The position numbers and the translations under genes are program-made. Positions 20,891 through 30,999 of a stretch of DNA of 64,000 bases are shown piece by piece. The DNA is from Cordylochernes scorpioides (taxonomy: Eukaryota; Arthropoda; Arachnida; Pseudoscorpiones; Chernetidae), in contig CP092863.1 in NCBI GenBank assembly GCA_030710605.1, forward strand, positions 142,258,580 through 142,322,579, given 5' to 3'. The notes beneath the pieces were generated by a model that was given only the letters and a program-made list of their open reading frames with translations, had not been told where the DNA came from and did not search any database. Positions within the stretch are counted from its first letter, which is position 1. The number at the start of each line of letters is the position of its first letter.

Positions 20891-21639
20891 CTAAAACAGT
20901 TTTTTTTTTTTTTTTTTTTTTAAATCATATTTCCACTATATATATTTTTTTCGCTAATAACCACAATACCCTATAGCTTCACATTGCAATCTTATATTTA
21001 AATTCCCAAACTTTTAGTATTTTGATCTTTTCTTATTTAATTTGATTTCACAATGTTTTTGTTTTTAGGATTTGTATTTTTACGCACTTTACCTTATTCA
21101 TATGTAATTATATCTAAAAGCGCACCTAACTATGTAAATTTATCATTACCAACATATGTAAATTTTAACTTTTGTTTTTGTCCACCTTGATTCTTTTTCT
21201 TTAAAATGACCATTCTTTATTCCTGCCATTACTTTTTAAAAAAGAAAAAAGATTTACATGTTCATTCTTATTTACATATTTTCCTTTTTGTATATATTAC
21301 CTTTTGCCTACTGATTATTGCCTTTTCACAAATGCCTTTTATTTTTCTTATAATCACCAAATGTTTTCCACTTATCCTTTGTTAATGTAATTTTCATATT
21401 GTTTTCAATGTTCTTCATATTCTCATGTTATACTTTTGTATTTATCATTCATTTTATTTCTCTTCCCCATTAATGATATATGTGTAATATATGTTTAAAG
21501 TCACCCTGTTTGCCATACCTCAATTGTAAATACTTTATCTCTCCCTTTTCCCCTGTGTTTAATATTGTTTGTAATTCAACGGCGAATCCGTATAGGGCAA
21601 GACGCCCTAATAAAGTTGTTTTGTTGTTTTTTTTTTTTT
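20891..21639 (+). other. LINE-B 3' untranslated region with terminal hairpin
   Basis: T-rich, with no coding potential. TAGGGCAAGACGCCCTA at 21593-21609 folds into a short hairpin, directly followed by AATAAAG (21609-21615) and a TTG/T tail ending at the target duplication. Very similar ends occur at 31672-31703 and 47021-47055. Confidence 0.75.
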
Positions 21640-21652
21640 GTTAAGACCTTTA
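21640..21652 (+). repeat. Right target-site duplication of LINE-B
   Basis: GTTAAGACCTTTA, identical to 13356-13368. Confidence 0.92.
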
Positions 21653-21955
21653 AGTATCTTGCAGGCCAACGCCCACAAATCTCCTTTTGCCATTTTAGAG
21701 CTTTCTAATTTGGCAGAGGCAACTAGAGCCGACCTGGTGCTTCTACAGGAACTTCCTGCCCACTTCAACTGGCCCTCGTCTGGTTTTCAAACCTTCAATA
21801 CTCCTGGTTCATATATACCTTCTGGTATAGTAGCACGCTCTAATCTCCAAGTGCTGCCCATCGATTCTTCAGACCCAGCTATCACATCTATTACTGTAAG
21901 TGTACCACATGTCTACATATGTAGAAAGCATATTTTTCGTTTACAAATGTGCTAG
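21653..21955 (+). pseudogene. LINE-A ORF2 N-terminus (apurinic-type endonuclease), truncated
   Basis: Continues the frame begun at 13354. It encodes the start of an endonuclease/exonuclease/phosphatase-fold domain as found at the N-terminus of non-LTR ORF2 proteins: SILQANAHKSP, then RADLVLLQELP (catalytic Glu region) and GSYIPSGIVARSN. Homology fades around 21900 (SSDPAITSITVS); the rest of the endonuclease and the reverse transcriptase are missing. The protein would cut target DNA in the intact element. Confidence 0.82.
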
Positions 21956-22459
21956 ATAGCCCTGTTTGGTTACTTGCACTCACTGTTGTGGTTGGACTTT
22001 TGTAAGAAGTTAATAAGAGGTTATAAACACAAGGTAATAAGACCAGATTATTACCTTGTGTTTAAAATCTATAATCCAAATTGTACCGTATCATTAATAA
22101 GAGGTTGTCTCTTGTGTAAGAGATGACAGCCAGAGATCTACAAGAAGGGTAGGTGTATATAAAAGACGATGTGATGGTTTTTTAAAATAATTACAAAAGC
22201 ATATATCCCCAACATTTTTTATTATTTTTTGTTTACAAAAAAAATGAAGTTTTATTTTTGAAAATGATTTCTTGAATTCCTGTGGTATCCAGGAGAGGTG
22301 ATGACAGGTTTTCCAGGATAATCAAACAATCCTATACTGGAAATGGGGCATTTCTAGTGGCTGCTTCTTGCCTGGGATATGTAGCAATCAATAGAGTTTA
22401 TCCCAACCAATAGAATGGATTGTTGGGATTATAAGAATTAATAGCAATGTGAAGTAAGG

Positions 22460-23945
22460 AATACAGAGAGGATTGCATTCAATAGCATTGGTGGGAATGG
22501 GCAACTGATGGCAGGCATTGAATAATGCTGGGAATATGGCATTCAGAGTAATGTGGGGATAGGAAAATTACAATCGTGACAGCCGTTGATAGTTTGGTAT
22601 GCGAACAAGCGTTACAATCGTTGATAGGTTGGTATGCGTGCAAGCGTTACAATCGTTGATAGTTTGGTATACGAGCAAGCGTTACAATTGTTGATAGGTT
22701 TGTATGCGAGCAAGCGTTACAATCGTTGATAGTTTGGTATGCGAGCAAGCGTTACAAATCAAACTGATTTGAGACTTTATTAAAGAAATGTGCAGAATTC
22801 CTCTATATAGATCGGGCTTAATATTTAGTTATATATGAAGATTCGGTAAGCGTTTGGGAAATATAAAAAATATTTGAAACATAGCATTCTTAGTAATGTG
22901 AGGATGGTTTGCATTCAAATATTTTGGGAACATGGTATTCAATAGCATTGTGGGAAGTTGATGGGGGAATTGAAGGATGCTGGTAAAATAATATTCAATA
23001 GCATTGTGGGCAGATGATGGGGGGAATCGGAGGATACTGGTAACATGGCATCCAATAGCATTGTGGGAAGTTGATGGGGGAAATCAAAGGATGCTGGTAA
23101 AATTATATTCAATAGCATTGTGGGCAGCTGATGGGGGGAATCGGAGGATACTGGGAACATGGCATTCAATAGCATTGTGGGCAGCTGATGGGGGAATCAA
23201 AGGATGCTGGTAAAATAATATTCAATAGCATTGTGGGCAGCTGATGGGGGGGAATCGGAGGATACTGGGAACATGGCATTCAATAGCATTGTGGGCAGCT
23301 GATGGGGGGAATCAAAGGATGCTGGGAACATGGTATTCAATAGCATTGTGGACAGCTGAAGGGGAGAATCAAAGGATGCTGGGAGCATGGCATTCAATAG
23401 TATTGTGGACAGCTGAAGGGGAGAATCGAAGGATGCTGGAAACATGGCATTCAATAAGCATTGTGGGCAGCTGATGGGGGGGGGGGGGGGAATCAAAGGA
23501 TGCTAGGAACATGGTATTCAATAGCATTGTGGGCAGCTAATGGGGGGAATTAAAGGATGCTGGGAACATGGCATTCAATAGCAGCTGATAGGGGGAATTA
23601 AAGGATGCTGGGAACATGGCATTCAATAGTATTGTGGGCCGCTAATGGGGAGAATTAAAGGATGCTGGGAACATGGCATTCAATAGAATTGTGGGCAGGT
23701 GATGGGGGAATTAAAGGATGCTGGGAACATGGCATTCAATAGAATTGTGGGCAGGTGATGGGGGGAATTAAAGGATGCTGGGAACATGGCATTCAATTGT
23801 ATTGTGGGCAGCTGATGGGGGGAATCAAAGGATGCTGGAAACATGGCATTCAATAGCATTGTGGGCAGGTGATGGGGGGAATTAAAGGAAGCTGGAAAAT
23901 GGCATTCAATAGCATTGTGGGCAGCCAATGGAGCGAATTAAAGGA
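22460..23945 (+). repeat. Minisatellite, ~58-bp unit, about 18 copies
   Basis: The core array spans 22870-23945. Each unit has CATTCAATAGCATTGTGGGC, then AGCTGATGGGGGG with a variable G-run, then AATCAAAGGATGCTGGGAAC. Degenerate copies start at about 22460. ORFs on both strands across the array are repeat artefacts. Confidence 0.93.
22581..22758 (+). repeat. Five tandem copies of a 35-bp unit
   Basis: The unit GTTGATAGTTTGGTATGCGA plus GCAAGCGTTACAATC repeats five times with few changes. Confidence 0.9.
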
Positions 23946-24049
23946 TAGCCAAGTTTCGATATCCTTTACATAATCTTCTTTTAACATGAGATTCAATGGG
24001 AAGTTTCCTGATAACGAATTTACAGAATATAGTGATATTTGCACGTATT

Positions 24050-25260
24050 TTGAGGCTTGAAATATTTTCTGATTATCAAACGAGTTTTCAAACTGGGAGT
24101 TGAAGAATACATAAAGTGGGGCTTTTCATAGTCAAAAAGAGTTTAATGGATTATGATCTTTACAGTACATTTTTACAGATATAGGAGCAGCAAATTTCAA
24201 ATATTGGGATAGTTTAACCTCTATTTTTGGAACATAAAAATATCAATTTAGCAATTTCCTCCATTCAATTGAGATTTTAGCTTTTGAAAAGCCTTGAATA
24301 TTTTCACGAGAGATCGTGTTAATTTTCACGAGACGCGTGAGTTTATTTTTTGTGGCAATTTTTGAGAAAGTCCAATATTTTTCATCGTTCAACTATTGAA
24401 ATATATAATTAAAGCTCTAATCGCTTAAGATGGGATTTCTCCAATTTGAATTATTTAGTATTTGATAAAAGTGATACTTTTGATGAAATTGAGTGATTCT
24501 TTGACATATTAAAGAAGGCGAAAATTCAACTATGTTGTGAATTCATACTGTGAATTTCACACGTTCATTCTTTTTTGAAATGGTGTTAAAGAAAATAGTG
24601 TGCAAATATCAAACCACACAAAAATATTGAGCTTACTCCATGTCTTCCACATTAAAATTTTCTATATATTCTGCAATAATATTTCTACAGCTAGAGAATA
24701 TTTCATTCTTTGATGTTACTGACAAACTTCCCCTAGAATGCTTCAATCGATAGTATATTAAGTTTACAGGGAAGCTATTGAGCCACGTTTTGTCATCATG
24801 ATATCATTTCTGGATGATTCCCACGTTGAGAGAAGAATACTCAAGTATTGAATATGGCTGATCCCATTTTTATTCTATTGATCAACAGAATATTGCTGGT
24901 TCTCGACAAAGAATCATTTGATACATTTTGAAAATTCACCGTTGCACTGATCATCTTGAGTGAGCAACTAGATGCAAACATATTCACTTGTGTATTAAGA
25001 CTCAAAGATGTGCAATATCTGCTGACGAGACATTTTCCAATCAATGATTTAGCAACGATCATACTTGATGGCTTGAAAATTGCGACAAATTGGATGTCCG
25101 CGCTCTTGATGAAAAAAATACATCAACATATAAAGATCATTATATTGTTTCTTGTAAGAACCAAACGCGCGTTATTCATTGCACTTCTCTAAAGATGTCT
25201 ACAATGATTAATACATTGATTTGGCATATTAAGTTCAATTTGATTGTGATGATATCTTGA
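24050..25260. other. No gene recognised
   Basis: Non-repetitive, moderately AT-rich DNA. Short ORFs occur on both strands (for example 24841-25062 minus and 24956-25192 plus) without recognisable motifs or supporting splice or start context. Confidence 0.5.
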
Positions 25261-25459
25261 AGATGCTTCAATATGCAATGCTCAGATTTGATATCTGAAA
25301 ATATGTCTTCGTATATGATACCATTGTCTCGACGTATATGCAGAGCGTCGGGATCAAGTAAGATGATCTTATGTTTGGTAAGATGCTCGATAAGTGGCGA
25401 ATCAATTCTTCAAGGCATCGCTGACGAAGACGCCCCAATCTCCGCCAGTCTTGTCTTAC

Positions 25460-25513
25460 AGTTCGATGCCAGTAGGATGGTAAGAGCCGCTGTCCAAACG
25501 ACTCCAACTCCTC
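25460..25513 (-). other. Exon-like unit U1
   Basis: Minus-strand acceptor TTATTTCAG|GAGGAG and donor CGAACT|GTAAGAC. The 54-nt interior aligns with the other units (GAGTCGTTTGGACAGCG corresponds to GAGTCGTCTGGGCAGCG). Homology to U2 and U7 continues past this donor, so the exon may extend. Confidence 0.4.
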
Positions 25514-25605
25514 CTGAAATAACAAAATACTTTGACTAACTATATTTAACATAATATTTAGTCAGAAATACCCATTAATGACATTCTTTGAGTTAATTTA
25601 TATAA

Positions 25606-25795
25606 TAGAACCTCCATGAGGGGACACTACCCTCACGCTAGAGGACACATCTTTCTATAAAGGACAGCTTTCATTCCCGAAATTTTCATTTTTACTAATT
25701 AACAACTCTAAGGTAAGAGGATACTTCTTTCTAAATGACAAATCAGCTCTGCAACTAGGTATTGTTCTTTACTGAAAAGTTCTACTGTTCTAAAG
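25606..25795. mobile_element. pogo-like MITE copy
   Basis: Ends TAGAACCTCCATGAGGGGAC and an inverted GTTCTACTG enclose the AGGACA/GTAAGAGGA words shared with 27778-28190, 30832-30992 and the 58.2-kb array. No ORF. Confidence 0.6.
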
Positions 25796-25970
25796 TTCTA
25801 CTTTTAAAAAACATGCTTATTATAAATGCTATCCTTCAAGTCCAAGCTATACTTTGATCTTAGTCAAAAGGCCAAAAAGCAATTTTTACAAGACTAGAAC
25901 TCTGGTATCTGATATTGGCTACAGTAATTATATGTAACATAGTATGGTTGATCAACTCCGTTCTACTTAC

Positions 25971-26115
25971 AGATAGAAATATGCCCCGGCGTGTGCCATG
26001 CTACAGTTTTGCAAGGACTTCGCTGACAAGAATGTCCCCCAATCTTTGCCGGTTTTGTCCAGTAGTACGGTTGGTGTCAGTGGATGGGTCGCCGCCGCTG
26101 CCCAGACGACTCTTC
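25971..26115 (-). other. Exon-like unit U2
   Basis: Minus-strand acceptor TAATGCAG|GAAGAGTCG and donor ATCT|GTAAGTAG enclose 145 nt. One frame is open throughout (starting RVVWAAAATHPLTPTV and ending AHAGAYFYL, entered in phase 1). That phase matches the one left by the candidate upstream exon 30247-30704. Function unknown; a tandem relative of U1 and U3-U7. Confidence 0.45.
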
Positions 26116-26365
26116 CTGCATTACATAATCTATCTTAAACTTCTTAAGATTTGAATGATAAAATTCAGTGTTTAAAGTATCACTAAATCAATAGCTCTTT
26201 ACAAATAGGAATAAAGAGAGAGAGAGAGAGTCACCTCTACTGTTAAAAACAAAGCATTTTGGTTTATCACTCCAGCATAAAACGTTAAGGTAGTGAAAAA
26301 AATTGATCCACAACACCAGTTTATGCAAATTAAGCCCCAAGACAATCTGTATACCAAGGTCTTAC

Positions 26366-26427
26366 CTCATGGTGCGGTTGATGTCAGTAGATTGTGAGAA
26401 AAGTCGCTCCTCCCCAGACGACTTTTC
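26366..26427 (-). other. Exon-like unit U3 (62 nt)
   Basis: Acceptor TAATGCAG|GAAAAGTCG, donor ATGAG|GTAAGACC. Open in one frame (EKSSGEERLFSQSTDINRTM). Near-identical in layout to U4. Confidence 0.45.
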
Positions 26428-26667
26428 CTGCATTACAAAATCTAACATAAGTTTAATGAGATTTAAATTATAAAATTCAGTTTTTCAAATATCACTAAAT
26501 CAAGCAATGTTTCTAAACATATACCAAAAATGACATCTCTTCCGTTAAAAAAATAAAACAAAGCATTTTGCTTCATCACCCCAGCATAAGACGTTAAGTT
26601 AGTGAGAAAAGATGATACACAACACCAGTTTATGCAATTTAAGCCAATCTGCATACCAAGGTCTTAC

Positions 26668-26729
26668 CTCATGGTGCTGTTGGTATCAGTAAATAATGAG
26701 AGGGGTCGCTCCTCCCCAGACGACTCCTT
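26668..26729 (-). other. Exon-like unit U4 (62 nt)
   Basis: Acceptor TAATGCAG|AAGGAGTCG, donor ATGAG|GTAAGACC. Open in the same frame as U3 (KESSGEERPLSLFTDTNSTM). Confidence 0.45.
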
Positions 26730-26940
26730 CTGCATTACACAAACTAACTTAAACTTCTTGAGATTTGAAGTAGAAAATTCAGTTTCTAAAACTATTACTG
26801 ATTCAATAAATACTTATGAACATGTGCCAAAATGAGTCACCTATCCCGTTAAAAAACATCAAAACAAAGCATTTTGGTTTATCACTCTAGTATAGGATGT
26901 TAAGGTAGTGATAAAAAATGTTCCACAACACCAGTTTATA

Positions 26941-27111
26941 GAAAGAGAGATTAAGAGGAACGTGGTGAGTTTCTTTATTGAGCAGTATACAAGCTTTCGG
27001 ACGTCAGCCGTCCTTCATCAGGGTCAATACCTGATGAAGGACGGCTGACGTCCGAAAGCTTGTATACTGCTCAATAAAGAAACTCACCACGTTCCTCTTA
27101 ATCTCTCTTTC
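26941..27111. mobile_element. Perfect palindrome: two inverted Penelope-type ends, 82-bp arms, 7-bp spacer
   Basis: 26941-27022 is the exact reverse complement of 27030-27111, with spacer GTCAATA. Each arm reads outward CCTGATGAAGGACGGCTGAC, then GTCCGAAAGC and TCAATAAAGAAACTC. This resembles the ends of Penelope-like elements (compare 35735-35800 and 39051-39110) and includes a hammerhead-like core: CTGATGA, a GGAC/GTCC stem, then GAAA. It lies in the spacer between exon-like units U4 and U5. Confidence 0.88.
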
Positions 27112-27196
27112 TACATTCCAAACGTGGCTATATCATGTCTAACACCAGTTTATGCAAATTAAGCACAAAGAGGTATACCATGGTTTTCGGTCTTAC

Positions 27197-27265
27197 CTCA
27201 TGATGTGGTTGGTGTCAGTAGATGGATAGAAAGGTCGTCGCTGCACAGACGACTTCTTGCCCCTC
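27197..27265 (-). other. Exon-like unit U5 (69 nt)
   Basis: Acceptor TAATGCAG|GAGGGGC, donor ATGAG|GTAAGACC. Contains a 7-nt insertion relative to U3/U4, which changes the frame while keeping both splice sites. Confidence 0.42.
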
Positions 27266-27509
27266 CTGCATTAAAAAATCTAGCTTAAGCTTCTTGTGTT
27301 GTTTAATTATAAAATTTTTCAAATATCACTAAATCAATAAATGTTCATAAACATGTACCAAAAATGACACTCCTCTCGTTAAAAATGCATTAAAAACAAA
27401 TCAATTTGGTTTATCACCCCAACATAAGACGTTAATGTAGTAATAAAATGATCCAAAATACCAATTTATGCAAATTAGCCCTGAGACAATTTGTATACCA
27501 AGATCTTAC

Positions 27510-27570
27510 CTCAAGGTGCGGTTGGTGTCAGTAAATGTGAGAAAAGTCGCTCCTCCCCAGACGACTTCTC
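27510..27570 (-). other. Exon-like unit U6 (61 nt)
   Basis: Acceptor TGATGCAG|GAGAAGTCG, donor TTGAG|GTAAGATC. One nucleotide shorter than U3/U4. Open in the phase-1 frame (EVVWGGATFLTFTDTNRTLR). Confidence 0.42.
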
Positions 27571-27777
27571 CTGCATCACAAAAATCTAACTTAAGATTCT
27601 TGGAATATAAATAAAGAACTACTTATAAACATGTACAAATAATCACCTCATCCGTTAAACAAAAACATTAAAAAATAAGTGTTTTGGTTCATCATCCAGG
27701 TACAGAACGTTAAAGTGGTGATAAAGAATAAACCACAACAACAGTTTATGCAAATTAAACCAAAAGCCAATCTATAG

Positions 27778-28190
27778 ACAGTAGAACCTCCCTTTAGCGG
27801 ACACCCCGCTAGCAGACACCTCTCTACAAAGGACAGTTTTCATTTGCAAAATTACCATTTTTACTATTTAGCAACTCTCCAGTAAGAGGACACCTCTCCC
27901 TAAAGGACACTTTAGCTCTGCATCTAGGTGTTGCATGAAACTTCTATGTATATACTCCACAATTTGTATACAGTTATTTGCCGGGGGAAACAATTTTCCG
28001 AGGATTGTTATGAAGTTTGGGTAGAGTTTCCGAAGCTTTCTTTCAGCTCGCGGCTGCATCTAGGTGTTGTCCTTTACAGAGAGGTAGTTCTACTGTAGCA
28101 ACTCTCTGGTAAGAGGACACCTCTCTCTAAAGGACACTTTGGCTCTACAATTAGATGTCCTTTACAGGGACGTAGTTCTACTGTACCATG
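27778..28190. mobile_element. pogo-like MITE(s), with an inserted segment
   Basis: Begins ACAGTAGAACCTCCCTTTAG and ends TAGTTCTACTGTA, with internal GTAAGAGGACACCTCTC twice. About 27930-28050 is foreign to the family. Confidence 0.6.
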
Positions 28191-28599
28191 GTTTCGAACT
28201 ATGACCCTCATCAGTACACTCGAAGTTTCGATTCCATAACATCCTACGAGAGGATGTTTTTAACAGGAGAGAAATGCCTCTTTTAGTACATAAATACCAT
28301 ATCCCATATCCTACCGCCAGTTTATGTTGTATTTTGAACATATTGAGTAATTTAAACATTGTGCATTAATAAAAAAAACTAGTTAATTGTCCATTAAACA
28401 AAAGAACAATAAATCTATAAATCATATTCTAGTTTTATTAAAGTTTATCTTGTAATTAATATTTATTATTATTGATAATATCTTAAAAACGGAAACTTTT
28501 GGTATACACATATAGTTAAGTATTTTCGGAGGAAACACCCAAAAACGTTGCAATTTAAAATTCTGTTCGTGTCTCATATATTCTCATGAATAAAACTTA

Positions 28600-28865
28600 A
28601 GAAAGTGGAAAGTCTTTGGAGGCAGAGGAAATTTTGTTCTCACTTGGTTATCTCGTGTGTGTTCAATAAAGGTCACTGTAATACCTTTCAGAGTTATTGT
28701 CTGAATCTCGATATACATGCTAAAAGGTACAACTTTCTAAAGTTTTGTTCACACTTGGCTATCTCGTGTGTTTTCAATGAAGGTCACTGTAATATCTTTC
28801 AGATTTGTTGTCTGAATCCCGATATACATGCTGAAATGTACAACTTCCTTAGGTTTTGTCCATGA
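28600..28865 (+). repeat. Two tandem ~128-bp copies
   Basis: Both copies run from CTATCTCGTGTGTGTTCAAT or its variant through GAATCCCGATATACATGCT to GGTTTTGTCCA or its variant. The GAATCCCGATATA core is also found, inverted, in the fold-back at 9813-9955. Confidence 0.75.
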
Positions 28866-28869
28866 GTAT

Positions 28870-29640
28870 ATATATGCCCATACTGATGAAGGCTAAAGCC
28901 TGAAACCACTGTCAAAAGTTCACCTTTCTAAAACATTTAGAATATTACATATGGGGGCTAAGCACATTCTAAGACAATGGTAACAAACATTTAGTAAAAA
29001 AATGAAGCAATATAAAAAATGCAATAACAAAATAGTGAGATAAATAACTGTATTTATGAAATTTCTCGAATTTAGATTTTTTATCTTAATAAAATATTAC
29101 ATTACTCTGCAAGTAAGTTTCGTTATCACATTACAAAATACAACAATAGCAAGATTTTGAGTCCAGATGAGATTTGTCTGGTACTTTGGTGAAGCACAAA
29201 TCTCTTAAATTTTCTAATTGCCTTTGAATAAAATAAAGCCTTTGGATATTTAGAGAATATTCCATTACGTTCCAATTTAAATTAAAAATAATTTAAGGAG
29301 AGAGAGATAGTTAAAACCTAGACTAGATCCATGATAAAATATTGCACGGCTAGGGAAAATCTTGTCTTAAAACTGCTTTTATTTTATTATATTTACAAAT
29401 TGTAAAGGCAGATCGAATTTTCTATTTATACTATTGAATTTAGATGATATATAAGTTTCTAAGTATGGCCTTCCCGGTTTTGATACTATATTTCTCTACA
29501 ATGACATTTTAATTCTATTAAATTGGACTTATGACCTATTTCCATGTTGTGTTGGCCTATGAAGGTTTCTTAGAGATCATCAGTCTAAATAAGTGCTATG
29601 ACAAAGAAACAAAGTGTCATTCAACAATGTAGATGTACTT
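28870..29640. other. No gene recognised
   Basis: AT-rich. The start (28885-28920, CTGATGAAGGCTAAAGCCTG) resembles the hammerhead-like ends of Penelope elements but lacks the rest. Between U6 and U7 this would be intronic if the exon cluster is real. Confidence 0.4.
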
Positions 29641-29642
29641 AC

Positions 29643-29798
29643 ACATTGAAATATGTCTCGGCATGTGGGCTCACAAGTCCCGTCAGATAGTGCAGACGAA
29701 GACCCCCCCAAATCTTCGTCTGCCACCCCACGTTGTGGCGCCACTTGGATGGTAATAGGTTAGGTCGTTGCCCAGACGACACTCGCTCACTCCCCCAG
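29643..29798 (-). other. Exon-like unit U7 (156 nt)
   Basis: Acceptor GTAATGCAG|CTGGGGGAG, donor AATGT|GTAAGTAC, matching U2 at both ends. The length is a multiple of three and one phase-2 frame is open throughout (middle part RHNVGWQTKIWGGLRLHYLT, end SPHAETYFNV). No family recognised. Together with U1-U6 it forms a tandem family with conserved splice signals. Confidence 0.5.
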
Positions 29799-29829
29799 CT
29801 GCATTACAACATCCATATTAAACTTTGTT

Positions 29830-30240
29830 TTCCTCTGAATTTTTATTTAAATTAATATTATTTATTTACTTTTGATACATTTAAAACTTAACATTATCTT
29901 GTAAAATAGTACAGATTAAACTGTTCATTAAAAATAATCACATTATGGATAACGATAACAGAATTTTTTTAAAGTTTGTAATAGCTTTAAAGAGTAATAT
30001 TAAATTTAAATATGAATACTCTTAAATTTTCTATTATTTAAGAAACTAAAATAATTTTTTAAATATGAAAATAAGGAGAGATCGGATTTAGCTCTTCTCT
30101 CAACAGAATACAAGTTCTATCTTAATTATCGGTAAAATTTAGGGCCTATTTAGAAATCGTTCTTTTAATTGGTTCTTAATTGATTTGAAAATTATAATTA
30201 TAATAAAGATTATTATTAAAAGAGAAAAATAAAGAAGATA
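29830..30240. other. AT-rich, no gene recognised
   Basis: Very AT-rich and without ORFs. It would be intron between the 30.2-kb exon and U7. Confidence 0.45.
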
Positions 30241-30246
30241 GCTTAC

Positions 30247-30704
30247 CTGCCCAAAGGACGTGGTGGTGCTCCATGAAGACTAGGGTGTGTTGATGTGCGG
30301 GTAAGATGGAAGTCCCGCGCATGTTATGTGAGCGAATGTTGTACTGTGCTGTTGGACCTAACGCTGTGATAGTGAGGCCCTACAGAAGGGAAGGGACAGA
30401 GCCCGATGACCCAAACTCAACATCTCTGTTGAGCAAGGGCCAGCGGACTTCTGTCTCAACCCAGAAATGTTCAGACGTGTGCCTAGAGAATGTTGGACGG
30501 CGCATGTCAGGGTACAGGATGTTGTCAAGTGAGCCCCCCCAAATGGGTTCTGGGATGTATACCCTACAATGGAGGAACCCCGGCTCATCAAACTTAGTGT
30601 CGATGGCGTTAAAATATGGAAATGGGGAGCCGGGGGTGAGGGGTGTGGGTGGAGGTGTGGCAGGTGGGGTGTGTATGCCCTGTTTGCGTCCTCTCCCCTT
30701 AGTC
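30247..30704 (-). other. Candidate coding exon(s) of an unidentified gene
   Basis: A GC-richer island. On the minus strand a plausible acceptor (TTCTTCCTGTGGTTACAG|G at 30705) and a strong donor (GGCAG|GTAAGC at 30246) enclose 458 nt. One frame gives a Pro/Thr-rich start, then protein-like text (for example FNAIDTKFDEPGFLHCRVYI and PDMRRPTFSRHTSEHFW). It meets one TAG at 30380-30382 and continues open to the donor (TILPAH-like end, HHHVLWA). That TAG is preceded by a pyrimidine tract (TGTCCCTTCCCTTCTGTAG), so it may be a second acceptor rather than a stop. I do not recognise the family. ORFs are also open in other frames and on the plus strand, so coding status is uncertain. Confidence 0.4.
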
Positions 30705-30831
30705 CTGTAACCACAGGAAGAATACTGTCAGTCCAGTACTGTAAATTATCAATATATTCCTATCAGTATATTCCCCCCACTTTGTTAAACTTTAATAGAG
30801 CATTCACTCTCTTTCAATGTTTTCTGTTGGT

Positions 30832-30992
30832 ACAGTAGAACCCCATTATAAAGGACATCTGATTGCAGATCCAAAGTGTCCTTTAGGGAGAGGTGTCATC
30901 TTACCATGAGTTGCAAAATAGTAAGAATGGAAATAATGCAAATGAAAACTGTCCTTTGTAGAGAGGTGTTCGCTAAAGGGAGGTTTCACTGT
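30832..30992. mobile_element. pogo-like MITE, ~160 bp
   Basis: Begins TACAGTAGAACCCCATTATA and ends GGGAGGTTTCACTGTA. The inverted termini, the internal words TGTCCTTTAGGGAGAGGTGT and CTGTCCTTTG, and the flanking TA fit this family. Confidence 0.7.
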
Positions 30993-30999
30993 ATCTTGT

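Larger units (their letters stand above)
13369..21639 (+). mobile_element. LINE-B: ORF1-only non-LTR element, itself interrupted by BEL/Pao
   Basis: It is bounded by the 13-bp duplication GTTAAGACCTTTA. The 5' part (13369-13616) is split from the rest (19998-21639) by a BEL/Pao insertion. It carries one ORF (20030-20890), then about 750 bp of T-rich untranslated sequence, a small terminal hairpin and AATAAAG followed by a TTG/T-rich tail (21609-21639). No endonuclease or reverse transcriptase is present, so it must have moved with enzymes from another element, as HAL1-type half-LINEs do. Without the BEL insertion its length is about 1.9 kb. Confidence 0.8.

Noticed and set aside
22939-23928. 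Repetitive ORFs on both strands of the minisatellite
   Set aside because: Translation of a ~58-bp tandem repeat gives periodic peptides with no family.
30306-30710. 134-codon plus-strand ORF over the 30.2-kb GC island
   Set aside because: Splice signals and adjacent exon-like units are on the minus strand; the GC-rich island is open in several frames, so openness alone is weak. Not fully excluded.
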